From NCBI RefSeq assembly GCF_022605165.1, contig NC_063068.1, positions 1,178,001 to 1,242,000 of the forward strand: a DNA stretch of 64,000 bases. Reading direction: 5' to 3'. Within the stretch, counting starts at the first letter, position 1. Each line of letters starts with the position of its first letter. The notes under the pieces were generated by a model. The model was not told where the DNA came from, ran no database searches, and was given only the letters and a program-made list of their open reading frames with translations. Source of the stretch: Purpureocillium takamizusanense. Taxonomy: Eukaryota; Ascomycota; Sordariomycetes; Hypocreales; Ophiocordycipitaceae. Of this stretch, positions 43,408-53,529 are shown piece after piece. A program made the translations under genes and the position numbers.

Positions 43408-44812
43408 ACTGTAGCAGCAGCTGGTTTCTTGGGATGGTCACTGCCGCGTTTGGAGCTGTCAAGCGTCTGAGGCTCATCACCTACAGAGGGGCCCACCCGC
43501 GGATGGCCTCTGCTTTTTTTTCCCCGCCGGGAATAGGACCGCGGAGGAGTTGGGGTGACGGGAAGCTGCGGGCGGGAGGGCATGTTTCAAGTGTGTTGGA
43601 ACAGATCTGACTGGAGTCCCGACGACACGGAGCACAGCCGTGTCAGATCTGTGAAAGGGGAGTGAGTGATTGAAGCCTGATTGCAATTGTGGGTAAGAGT
43701 TACGAGAGGAGTGACTCTGCAGCCATATCAGGCACGGTGATGCTGCATCTTGGGGATTACGTGCAAAATGTTATGATAATGGTGTTTCTGGGGAGCGCTC
43801 TGCAGCGATAATTGCGAGTCACAAGGCCAGCACGTACTCTCAGGGGTTTTCTTGAACATTTGTTGGGTTTTCTTTTCCTGATCTGCTTCCCGAATTAAAC
43901 ATTCGCCTTTGGGGATTTGAGAGCATACGCAGCTAATCACGCGCGGCTCATCGAGACCTATATATCCAACTATACTTGAACAGAGTAAATAACTTCTTAG
44001 TAGACTCAACTACGCCGGCATAGGCGACACTCCAGTCAACAGCTTCCATGATCGCACAACGGGACCGCTCCACTCGTCATGCTTCAGATCGGATCCGGGG
44101 CTGATCGCCAGCGCCAGTCTCTCTTCTGCTTACAGGCTGTTTGTGACGGTTACACTGCGGCGCGCCGCCGCCCACACATGGCGACTGGAGCCTGCACATC
44201 TCGACTATCGGCGTCGCACCACAGCAAATCGGCGCCGCTCGTTACACCGCCGCCCGCCGCATCCATTTTTGCGGAGAGGCCGAGATCTTGAATGCTCCCT
44301 ATTTTTTTTTTTTGCACTCTCGGCGCAGCCCGATCCGCGCGGGTCCGCGAGATGGCAAATCACCATGTCCAACATGTTCCCCATGACGCCATTCCCCCCC
44401 GCTCTCCTTTCAGAGACTCGATGGAGCTGGAATACTACGTTGGTAGTTTATTACTACTGCTCGTTAGTAGCGGGCAAATCCAAGCCAAGGCACCACGCAC
44501 CCGCCCGGCTAGCGTCCCCAGTCCGCCCGCCTCTCCCAACACTGATGTGAAAGTCTTTTTTTTTCTCTCACGGGGGGGCCGCCGCGGCGAAAGGAGAAAG
44601 GAAGCCGTCCTACCCGCAATAACGGATCCTTCCCCCCCGGGGGCGCGCGTGCGATTCCCACTTGACGCCCCGACGGCGCTGTCGATGATGGGTTTCACGA
44701 CCGGCGCCGTCGATGGAAGCGTCGCAAGCGTGCCCCGACGTGCACCTATCGTCCGTCCTTGAAGGAATGTTGTGCGACAGCTTCCCCGAGCGAGCGAAGC
44801 GTTATTTTGTGT

Positions 44813-44870
44813 GTTCGTGTGTGTGCCTGTGTGTGTGTGTGTCGCGTGCGTGCGTGTCGGTGTCGAGTAT
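44813..44870. repeat. GT-rich microsatellite
   Basis: Interrupted GTGTGT/GTGCGT array in the leader or promoter of the following gene, about 100-150 bases before its ATG. Confidence 0.7.
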
Positions 44871-44959
44871 ATAACTCATCCGTGCCCCCTCGTGCAGGGA
44901 TTGCAGTCGTCGTCTGGTCACCGCCAACCTGCCGGTAGCATCACATCGCATCGCTCGTC

Positions 44960-46660
44960 ATGGCCTCGAAGCCACAGCCGGAGCAGCAGCAGCAGCAGCA
45001 GCAGAAGGCGTCTGAGGAGGACCCGCCGCCCCCCCGCGTCGATGCCGTCCGTGGCCTCGTCGGCGAGGAGCTCCTCCAGACCGAAGACGACGATGCCTCC
45101 TCATCCGTGCCCGAGACGACGCGCCGCGAGGTCTGGGCCTGGTACGCCTACTACGTCGGGGCCAACGGCCTCGCGCTCTTCAACTACGGCCCGACGGCCT
45201 TCCAGAGCCTCCTCCAGCAGGCCGCCGACGACGCCGACACCAACGCATCGTCCGCGGCGGGCCTCCTCCCCTTTGCCGGGCGCGACCGCGACGTCAACTC
45301 CATCCTGCTCATCGCCAACGGCGTCTCCTTCGCCGCGCAGGCCGTCCTCTTCCTGCTCATCGGCGCCTACGCCGACTTTGGCCCGTCGCCCGTCCGCCGC
45401 GCCATCCTGCTCGCCTGGTCGCTCGTCGGCTGGGCCGTGGGCTTCGCGTGGCTCGCCGTCCGCCACCCGAGCCAGTGGCGCGCCGCCACGGGGCTCTACG
45501 TCGTCGGCCTCATCGCCTACCAGCTCACCCTCACGTACTGGACGGCCGCGTTCCCCGAGCTCGCCCGCAACGCGCCCGGCATGCGCGAGGCCAGGCGCGA
45601 GGCGGCGCGTACGGGGCTGACCGAAGGCTTGCTGCGTCGCGACGAGCTCGAGCGCAGCCGCCTCAGCAACGTCGCCTTTTGGGCCCAGTCGGTCGGCGAG
45701 CTGGCCATCCTCGCCGTCATCGTCGGCATCCTCTTCGGGCTGGGCTACTCCAACGCCGCCGACGTGGACCCCGCCGCCAACAGCCGCGGGCTGAGCATCG
45801 TCATCGCCTTCACCGCCGGCTGCTGGCTCGTCCTCTCCGCCGGCTGGTTCCTGCTCGAGAAGCGCCGGCCCGGGCGCCCCATCCCCGCCGGCCGCGGGCC
45901 CCTGACCGTCGGGCTGTGGCAGCTCCGCGAGGCGGCCGTGCTGATATGGCGGCTGCGCCAGAGCCTCATCTTCCTCGCCGGCTACTTCCTGCTCGGCGAC
46001 AGCCTCAACACCACCGTCACCGTCATCGCCACGCTGCAGAACCAGATCGTGAGCTACAGCACCCTCACCCTCACCTACCTGCTCATCGTCGGCATCGCCG
46101 CCCAGGCCGCGGGCATCGGCGCCTTCTGGCTCGTCCAGCGCCGCCTGCGCCTCGGCCCCAAGGCCATGTTCTGCGCCGTCATGGTCGGCATCGTCCTGCT
46201 CGACGGCTGGGGCATGGTCGGCAACTGGACCGACCGCTTCGGCTTCCGCAACCCCTGGGAGGTCTGGGCGTACCAGGCCTTTTACGGCCTCTTCGTCTGC
46301 CCTTGGTACAGCTACTCGCAGATCATGATTAGCTCCGTCACGCCCCCGGGCCACGAGTTCCTCTTCTTCTCCGTCTTCAACGTCATCGGCAAGGCCTCGA
46401 GCTTCATCGGCCCCCTCATCAGCAGCGCCATCATCGATGCCTCACCTGGCGGCAAGAACAACAGCGCGCCGTTTTATTTTCTCTTCGCGCTCAGCCTGGT
46501 CAGCGCCGTCGCCATCTGGCTCTTTGTCGACCTGGATAAGAGCGCCAAAGAGCAGGCCGACTTTCTGGCCCAGGAACAAAAGCGTCTGGCCGGCACTAGC
46601 AGCGATGATGAGGCGCCCGGTGTCAACATGAAGTCGGGGAAGCCTCATGCCGTCCGGTAG
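44960..46660 (+). CDS. Atg22-like vacuolar effluxer (MFS)
   Basis: A single exon of 566 aa with about 12 TM segments. The Atg22 family exports amino acids from the vacuole after autophagic breakdown. Supporting features are REVWAWYAYYVGANGLALFNYGPTAFQSLL split by an acidic N-terminus, the TYWTAAFPELARN motif, LSNVAFWAQSVGE, AGYFLLGDSLNTTVTVI, and PWYSYSQIMISSVTPPGHEFLFFSVFNVIGKASSFIGP, all typical of the family (shown here in parts). A CAG-encoded run of seven or eight Gln lies at residues 9-16. The reading frame is very GC-rich, and the opposite strand is also open over 417 codons, a shadow. Confidence 0.92.
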   Translation: MASKPQPEQQQQQQQKASEEDPPPPRVDAVRGLVGEELLQTEDDDASSSVPETTRREVWAWYAYYVGANGLALFNYGPTAFQSLLQQAADDADTNASSAAGLLPFAGRDRDVNSILLIANGVSFAAQAVLFLLIGAYADFGPSPVRRAILLAWSLVGWAVGFAWLAVRHPSQWRAATGLYVVGLIAYQLTLTYWTAAFPELARNAPGMREARREAARTGLTEGLLRRDELERSRLSNVAFWAQSVGELAILAVIVGILFGLGYSNAADVDPAANSRGLSIVIAFTAGCWLVLSAGWFLLEKRRPGRPIPAGRGPLTVGLWQLREAAVLIWRLRQSLIFLAGYFLLGDSLNTTVTVIATLQNQIVSYSTLTLTYLLIVGIAAQAAGIGAFWLVQRRLRLGPKAMFCAVMVGIVLLDGWGMVGNWTDRFGFRNPWEVWAYQAFYGLFVCPWYSYSQIMISSVTPPGHEFLFFSVFNVIGKASSFIGPLISSAIIDASPGGKNNSAPFYFLFALSLVSAVAIWLFVDLDKSAKEQADFLAQEQKRLAGTSSDDEAPGVNMKSGKPHAVR

Positions 46661-46860
46661 CGCGCGTGCGCGGCGTGATTGCATTTCTCATTCTTACTGG
46701 GGAGTCACGCCCGCCACGGCAGCAGCAGCGAGAGGCAACGCAGTATGGGGAGGCAAACGATGCCCTGGATGTGTTTATTCTTTTTTTGTTCTTCTCGTTT
46801 TTCTTTTGCTCTCACCGATGGCCCTCGGATGCCTTGTTGCCGGCGGCAGCTGCGCCTTCT

Positions 46861-48579
46861 CTACATCTTGGGCAGCACCGTCCTGCAGTAACACGAAGAG
46901 CTGATGGGCACGTCTGCTCGTGCCAGCGCGGCCTGCAGCTGCGGGTGCACCCTCTTCGCTTCCTCCGTCTCGCCCAGCCGCAGTAGGCACTCGTGATAGC
47001 CGTGCAGCGCCCACACGTTGTTGGGGTGCCGGTGCACCCGGGGCAGCGACTCGTCCAGCCCGAGATCGGCTCTGTAGACGCCCAGAGCCTCCTTCACGTG
47101 GCCCTGCTCGAGAAGAAGCGCCCCGTAAGCGTGGCGCGCCGGCTGCATCCACCCCCAGGGCTCGTCAAAGGGCAGCTTGTCGTAGCGGCGAATCGACTCG
47201 CGGAGGTGATGAAACGCGGCGTCAAAGTTGCACCGCCGGTACTCGACCTCGCCGTCGAGCATCGCCTCGGCCACGCATAATATGTCGACGCACTTGTTGT
47301 TGAAGAGGGTCCGAGATGGCTTGACCCGCGGAACGGCCCCGCGGAACAGCTGGCGCTGGGCGACGGCCTCGTCGACGCGGCCCATGGCGGCGAGGGCCAT
47401 GCCCCGTGCGTAGTAGACGAGCGCCGTGGTCACGCAGTAGAGGTCGCGGTCCTCGGGCAGGCGGATGGCCAGCACGTCCCGCCAGCGGCCGAAGCGGACA
47501 AGGGCGTGCACGCGCATGGCGAGGAAGGCCTCGAGCCAGTCGGCCATGGGGGGTGACTCGACGCGCAGCAGCTCTTCCGAGATGCTCGCCTCGAGCATGT
47601 CGACCGTCTCGAGCGCGATGCGCGACTGGCCAGAGAAGAGGGCGGCGTAGAGGCGGAAGTGGTAGTCGTGGCTGCGGTACAGCGTATAAAAGTTGAGCGG
47701 CCCCTCGCGCTCGAGGAACTTGATGTCGGCGCGCACCGCGTCCGAGTTGGCGTCGACGGCGCGCGCGTAGTCGCCGACGAGGATGTCGAGGTGGCTCGGC
47801 ATGTGGTTGAGGTGGCCCGCGTCCGGCACCAGCCCCCGCAGCTTGTCGGCGGCCGGCATGGCGGCCTCGGGCGTCTGTGACATCTCCATGAGATGAATGT
47901 ACATGTGAAGCACGCCGGGGTGCCGGTCGCCGCCGTCCTGCGCCAGCGCGCGGTCCAGCACGCGCTTGGCCTCGAGGGTCCGCGCACCGCGTGCCGGCAC
48001 ACCAGTCCGTATGTCCCATAGGTTCCAGGGCGTGAGGTTCATCAGCGCGTCGGCGTACAGGGCGGCGACGTCGAGGTCGTCGGGGAAGCGGGCGGCGACG
48101 GCGCTCATGGCGTCGGCGTACGCGGCGTTCCATATGCAGGCCTCAGGCTTCCCCGGGGCCTGGTCCGTGGGGTATCGGTGTCGTAGGGCGTCTATGAGGG
48201 CGCCCTCGACCGGGGAAGCATCGCCGGCGAGGGCGAGGGCGAGGGCCTGCTCGACAGCGTGGTTCGTCCTCTCGGCGGTCGTCTGGCGCTCGCGACGACC
48301 AAACAGCTCCCAGGGCTTGTTGTAGTTGGGGCCAAGCGCGTAGGCCAAGCCCCAGTGGCCGATGGCGCACGCCCGGTCGGTGGCGATGACGCGCTCGAAG
48401 CACTTGGCCGCCTCCTCATGGTTGAAGCCATAGCACCAGACGAGGCCTCGGTCGAACCAGGTCTGGGCGGCGGGATAGGCGGTGGTCACCGGTCGGTGAA
48501 GGTGGCCGAGGTCGTAGTAGGCGTCGTCATGGCCGGCGTCTTGGATACGGGGCGATTGCTGGCCGTCGCTGTCGGTCAT
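46861..48579 (-). CDS. tetratricopeptide-repeat protein
   Basis: A single exon of 572 aa. The N-terminal part contains WFDRGLVWCYGFNHEEAAKC followed by FERVIATDRACAIGHWGLAY, a clear TPR unit. Further helical repeats follow: LDRALAQDGGDRHPGVLHMY, AMPAADKLRGLVPDAGHLNH, and a C-terminal TPR with LLLEQGHVKEALGVYRADLG and NVWALHGYHECLLRLGETEEAKRV. Also present are conserved HLNHMPSHLDILVGDY and YRSHDYHFRLYAALFSGQ. Similar proteins occur in bacteria and fungi. It is probably a cytosolic scaffold; the partner is unknown. It is convergent with the Atg22-like gene, 200 bases apart. Confidence 0.9.
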   Translation of the reverse strand: MTDSDGQQSPRIQDAGHDDAYYDLGHLHRPVTTAYPAAQTWFDRGLVWCYGFNHEEAAKCFERVIATDRACAIGHWGLAYALGPNYNKPWELFGRRERQTTAERTNHAVEQALALALAGDASPVEGALIDALRHRYPTDQAPGKPEACIWNAAYADAMSAVAARFPDDLDVAALYADALMNLTPWNLWDIRTGVPARGARTLEAKRVLDRALAQDGGDRHPGVLHMYIHLMEMSQTPEAAMPAADKLRGLVPDAGHLNHMPSHLDILVGDYARAVDANSDAVRADIKFLEREGPLNFYTLYRSHDYHFRLYAALFSGQSRIALETVDMLEASISEELLRVESPPMADWLEAFLAMRVHALVRFGRWRDVLAIRLPEDRDLYCVTTALVYYARGMALAAMGRVDEAVAQRQLFRGAVPRVKPSRTLFNNKCVDILCVAEAMLDGEVEYRRCNFDAAFHHLRESIRRYDKLPFDEPWGWMQPARHAYGALLLEQGHVKEALGVYRADLGLDESLPRVHRHPNNVWALHGYHECLLRLGETEEAKRVHPQLQAALARADVPISSSCYCRTVLPKM

Positions 48580-49389
48580 GATCGAGCAAGCTCCAAGAGC
48601 CGGTGTGGGTGGTGCGGGAGGGAGGCGAGCCTGGATGGAGGTTGGGCAACCGAGGAAGTGACTTGTTACTTGTCACCCCAAGTCCGGCTCCCAATCCCGC
48701 AGTCGGCCCAGCTGCCCGTTGGTGGGTCCTTCGGAGACCAACTAAGTAAGAGGGGGCCTTCCCTACAAAAACCCGATACACGGCGTGTCTAGCCCATACA
48801 CCAACAATCGCGTTTTCCCATAGTAAACGCGGCCTCTTTGCTGCCAGCTACGATAGCCCACGTTATAATTAAAGACTTATCTATTTAGCTACTATAAGAC
48901 TAGTAGTTTCCCTATAGCCTAGCCAATATAGTAATTAAATTATAGCCCTAGTGAAGGCGGCATAGCTAACGCATAGCTAACGTATTATTCCGCTATAGCG
49001 ATTTCTTATTAATATCGGAGGTAATATACCTTCCGCCTGAGGTTATTTAGGCTCCCCCGCCTTTCCCTCGTATATCAGATTACGAGGCGAGAAGAAAGAT
49101 GTTTACGGACGAGCCCGATAGAATAGGAGACGACCTATATTGATTGAGCTATGTTCCTGCTGCGAGAGCATCTAGAGTAGCTCTATTTGCTCAAGAAGGT
49201 AGGCAACAATGGCAGTGACAAACTATGACACATATTCTCTTCTCTGTTTCTCGTCTCGTTGTCTCATTGTCCCTCATCAACCTGCGTTGTCGGTTCGCAA
49301 CTGTTGTATGTGGATGTGATGGTGCTCGCATTTGCGTCTACTCTTCCCTGACTGAGAGAAAAGAGGCCGAATGGCGACTCATTGCTGAT
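48580..49389. other. intergenic region with AT-rich island
   Basis: About 800 bases between the TPR gene and GNAT gene. Its first ~200 bases have normal composition and should include the TPR promoter. The centre is the AT-rich relic listed separately. Confidence 0.5.
48790..49140. mobile_element. AT-rich relic, probably RIP-degraded transposon
   Basis: A sharply bounded block rich in TA steps (for example taattaaattatag, ttataattaaag, cttattaatatcgg) inside otherwise GC-rich DNA. Its composition is unlike any neighbour. No reading frame, terminal repeat or target duplication could be recognised. C-to-T damage by repeat-induced point mutation of an old repeat copy is the usual cause of such islands in ascomycetes. 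A near-palindrome GGAGGTAATATACCTTCC lies around 49016-49033. Confidence 0.5.
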
Positions 49390-49962
49390 TCACTTGCGCA
49401 TTACCACCAACTTTAGATCCTCAGCGCCTGGCAACTGAACAAACTTCTCGTCGGCTTGTGAATAACCACAGCTTTTATATAGTGGCACAGCATTTACAGT
49501 TGAATGCAGTTCAAACTTGACAGAGCTACCTTGTCTTTGAGCGGCAGCCTCGCATTCCTTTACCAAACGAGTGCCCAGCCCTCTCCTGGCCCAGTCCGGG
49601 TGCACATATATCCCGCGAATCTGGACGGTTGGGGCCATCGTCCCGAACAGTCCTTCCGCCGCAAGGTTTGAGCGGGGGTTCATGTCCCCCGATAAAGAGT
49701 AAGAAGCCCTGGAGACATTCCAGCCGCCGCTGGCAATGATACGGTTCGGAGTCCCACGCGGACAGATGACGAAATACGTTGACGCGTTGATGAGCTCGTT
49801 GTAGCGGCCGTCGAGTGACTGGATCATGGCGCACATTTGAGACTCGGTGTGGCTCGCCGCGCAGAGGCGCGAAACCGAGATGGACATGAGGGAAAGCAAG
49901 GCGGGGAGGTCTTCGGTAGTCGCAGGGCGAATTGCCAAGTTTTGATCTGACGAACCCTCCAT
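49390..49962 (-). CDS. GNAT family N-acetyltransferase
   Basis: A single exon of 190 aa with the GNAT fold. The acetyl-CoA pyrophosphate-binding motif is YVHPDWARRGLGTRLVKECE (R/Q-x-x-G-x-G/A), preceded by the beta-4 strand VQIRGIYV and followed by KFELHSTVNAVPLYKSCGY. The N-terminal IRPATTEDLPALLSLM is also typical. No signal peptide. Acceptor substrate unknown. The start at 49962 precedes the fold by about ten residues. Confidence 0.9.
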   Translation of the reverse strand: MEGSSDQNLAIRPATTEDLPALLSLMSISVSRLCAASHTESQMCAMIQSLDGRYNELINASTYFVICPRGTPNRIIASGGWNVSRASYSLSGDMNPRSNLAAEGLFGTMAPTVQIRGIYVHPDWARRGLGTRLVKECEAAAQRQGSSVKFELHSTVNAVPLYKSCGYSQADEKFVQLPGAEDLKLVVMRK

Positions 49963-50684
49963 TGCGTTAATGATGGCCGGGAGTATTGAGAAAGAAATGT
50001 CAGACCATTGTCGCTGGAGATGGCATGAGTTGGGCTGATGAGACTTTCTTTACTGAACAAGGACAGCAGGGGCTCCTGCAGGATTGAAACCGCGCATTTC
50101 TTTCTGCGCGCGTTGAGAGCATAACTAATGACTCACAAATCACAGGTCGGGACAATGAGTCAACCAGCTTACATTACGGGAACCATGGAGCATCGGCCAC
50201 CGCGGCTTCACATCGTGCGCTAACTAGACCCGTTCCTCACAGCATTGCCAACCCGTCCATAGACAAGTACCGGCCCGCACTGCGCGAGCCGCAGCTGAGC
50301 GGCAGTGCATTAGCACAGGTCGATATTTTCCCCATAAAATGCCGACACCTTACGACTGGCGACTAATCTACTAATGCCCTTGTTAATTGCCACCAGGCAT
50401 CCGTCCAGCAGCAGACGCACTGTAGATATGCCTGAGACATCAAATGTCGGCACTGCGGTCTGGCGAACGGAGCACCTACCTTTGATGTTCCGTTGTTATA
50501 TCCGGGAGGAGCGTCTCGACTGTCACGAATCAAGCAAGATGCCGTTCCCTTTTACAGTCGGGTCTTTGCAAGCCGACCGCCTGCTCCTCATATTTCGTGT
50601 GAGCCAGCACACGCGCCAACTACAAGTATAATTCGTACATTTAGTATCCTCCCAATATTATTGAAAGCCAGCGTCGAGCACGCT
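49963..50684. other. intergenic region
   Basis: About 720 bases between two minus-strand genes. No supportable gene. Confidence 0.35.
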
Positions 50685-51415
50685 CTAGAACCCTGCCTTG
50701 CAAATCTGCACGGCCAGGCCGACCCATTTCTGGTACGCCGTGGGCTTCTCGGAAATCTGCACCGCCTGGCACACCACGGCAACGTCCGTCCCCTGCCAGT
50801 TGCCGACCGTCTTCATCCGGATGATGAAGGCCCGTGTGCTGCAGTCGGCTCGCATGCTGCAGCTAATGTCGTTGTACCACTGCGCGCGCTGCTGGTAGAT
50901 GCCGACGCTGTCGTAGTCTGCGCCGACGCCCTCGTTGGGGAATTGTAGCGACGCCGGCACGGCGTGGTTTGCCAGGATGCGGATGTTGGACTGCGTGATG
51001 CTGCGTCAGTCATCATCAAATGTTATCCGTGGTCGTTTCGGCGTACCTCTGTGAGGGCAGTAGTGATGGCCACCATGCAGCCCTGCCATCCGGTGCCTGA
51101 CTTCTTGACCTCCTGCATGATTGCCCAGGCGTTGCGCGACTGCGACGGGTCAAGGCCGGGCAAATTGCCTCGAGACGCGATGTGCTTATTTGTTGAGATG
51201 CTCCTGAGGTCGAGACCGTCCTTGACCGTGTCCACAGCAGCTTCATGTTCGTCGACGACTCCGTCGACACCCGAGACGTCGTCACGCACAACAATCGGCC
51301 CATTGTTGCTGATGCCGAAGGACACGCCCTCGTCGACAGAGTCGGGCCCGGGCGTGGGCGCCGCAATGGTGATTCCAAAGACGGCCAAGGCCGCGAATAT
51401 ACTAAGTCCCTTCAT
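50685..51415 (-). CDS. secreted protein with bacterial-type DSVGxxQQR domain
   Basis: Two exons, 51415-51047 and 50990-50685, give 224 aa. A signal peptide, MKGLSIFAALAVFGITIAA, is followed by a Pro-rich, acidic propeptide-like stretch to about residue 80. The mature domain has NAWAIMQEVKKSGTGWQGCM, ALTESNIRILANHAVP, YDSVGIYQQRAQWYNDISCS and AYQKWVGLAVQICKAGF. This pattern (ALTESxL...DxDSVGxFQQR...VQxSxYPxxY) is one I know from actinobacterial secreted proteins, often near NlpC/P60 enzymes, and from some fungi. The fold may be lysozyme-like, with Glu in ALTES as a candidate acid; that is inference. The intron junction restores TALTESN exactly. Confidence 0.8.
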
Positions 51416-53529
51416 CTCGACAAGTTGTAAAAAATGACGCTTCGTGTGGTTTGAACAGCTGGCAATCGAATTGTGGCGATGATTCCTGTTTCAAGGCTGC
51501 AGCGTCGTCTTTATACTATCGGAGGCCGAGGAGCTACATCCGCGACGGACAAGCACACTGTCCGGCAGCATCAACACGAGGCTTCAAGGTGTGGTATGCT
51601 CACTAAACGGCCCGTGAGCTCCTCTCCTCGGGTGAGGGGTACATGTATTGTATGTATGTGTATCAATGCCGGGAGATGACATGACATGCCGAGCCTACCA
51701 CGACTGGAGCCATCAATGCGTCCTCGGGCATGGGCCAGCTCACCTGTCTCCCAACATTCACGCCTTGGTGCATGCTGGCTAGCTAGCTCTTACCAGGAGA
51801 CTAGATGTTTCCGCCATGATGGCATTTGAGACGACAAGATCGACCGCGGCGAACGAGTTCACGGTTTCTCCTGCTATCTTGTAACAACAGCCTTGTTCTC
51901 AAAGGTCCCCTGTCCCACGTGTTGTTTCCGACTCCAAACCAAACCCCTAGCATTTCGAAACAGATCCAACGGAGCGGGTCAGTGGCAGCAACATTGAACC
52001 CTCTGCTGCCCGTGCACCGGCTACTAATACTAACTCGTTTGTGGCAGGGAAGGCGGTGCCGCAGCCTGGCACGTTGCGAGACTCGGGGAAGAATCAGGGA
52101 CGCTGACAGGAGCCAAAGTGTCGACAACACGCTTCATGCTGCGACTTGGGTGGAATCTGGAACACACGCGTAAATGCGACCTATGCGTTCAGTCCATTTG
52201 ATCCACGGCGACGAGGTCGGAGGAGACAGCCCTACGTACTGTCCTGTCAAACAGGTGGCCGTCTGGAGTTAAAAATGGCGCCCCGATGAGGCGTGGCAGG
52301 GAGATGGTGCCGGGGCGCTTCCTGGCCCAAGCACACCTTGACCCGGCACGTGCGAGGATGCCGGCATGTCTGGCGCCGGGATGGCAGTCCGCCGTCACTC
52401 GGATAGTACTCATCGCGAGTGGTACCTATCAAGCCATCGTCTGTCTGGCGCAGAAGCCCTTCCAGCCAGCCTGGTCTGTGCACCAACACGAGCGGACAAC
52501 AGGGTGAAGGTGACCAGTAACTAGTTCTACAATCCTGTACGTTGTGCACTGTTAGTACCTGGATCGTAGGCCATACATGCGGCTGCAAGAGGGCAGCACG
52601 CAGCCTACACCGCCATGGAACCGCATGACAATGCCTGCAAGGCATACTGCACAAGCTGCACGCACGAACGGCTGAGGCTCCGCATATGTCAGTACAAGAA
52701 ACCTAGTATGTTCAATTGGTAAAGAACGACAACAGGCGCAAAGTCTCACCCTATACCAAGAGTCTTGCATAAGAGCTCTGAAAGTCTGGGCAACCAATCT
52801 AGGGCACCTGGGGTCAACCCTCTGAAGGTCAGTTGACTTTAGGTCGGGCATCAGTCGAATGCATGTGCGGACCTTGGGCAAATGCGACGGCTTGCCACAT
52901 ATGCAGAGTGCCTACATATACGTCGTATTTTCGAAACAGTAGAGCAAAAGAATGCGCATGATACTCTAGGTACCAAGTATGTGCATCCACGATTGCGACG
53001 TCGACGGCTATGAATGAGAGTCAAACACCCATAGGAAACACCAATAACAGCAGAAATCAAGGTGGAGGTTGGAGACAGTCCGGGCGACCCGGGGAAATAA
53101 ATTCAAACGACTAGTGCCGCTGTGTGCCGGTTTACTTTTGTGCGGCATCGGCATGCATCTCGGCTTCTTCCTAATCAAAATCCAAGCAAATGCGGGGGTG
53201 CGCCCTCCGGCGTCGCGATCTGGGAATGAGGGGCGGCGATTGATACCGAACAGCGGCAAGTGCGACTTGTTGGACTGGCGAGCGGCTGACTTCGTCTCAC
53301 TGCCCCCGTCCTAGCCCCTTCAACTCTCGGTAGATGCGGCCCAACAGTCGAGGGGGCCCGGTCAACGTGGAATCAACAAGAACTTTACTTACTGGCGCTT
53401 CATCCTGCCAGCCTACAACACCAGCTACTAAGCTAATAACTCTCCAGACACATCCTGCCTGGCGCATCTCATTCATTATCCCATACCTATACCTACAGTA
53501 TAGTACAGTAGTCCGACCGACACCCTAAA
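51416..53529. other. gene-free divergent interval
   Basis: About 2.1 kb between the secreted protein gene and the amine oxidase. Only short overlapping frames are present. CT-rich and TATA-like sequence in the last 100 bases (acctatacctacagtatag) fits the amine oxidase promoter. Confidence 0.4.

Larger units (their letters stand above)
42879..44959. other. gene-free divergent interval with homopolymers
   Basis: About 2.1 kb holding two promoters. It has a run of 15 G at 43393-43407, T-runs near 44310 and 44556, and a GT-rich microsatellite at about 44813-44870 just upstream of the Atg22-like gene. No coding frame is supportable. Confidence 0.45.

Noticed and set aside
45101..46354. 417-codon open frame antisense to the Atg22-like gene
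   Set aside because: It is Gly/Ala/Asp-rich translation of the complementary strand of a GC-rich, clearly recognisable gene; no domain of its own.
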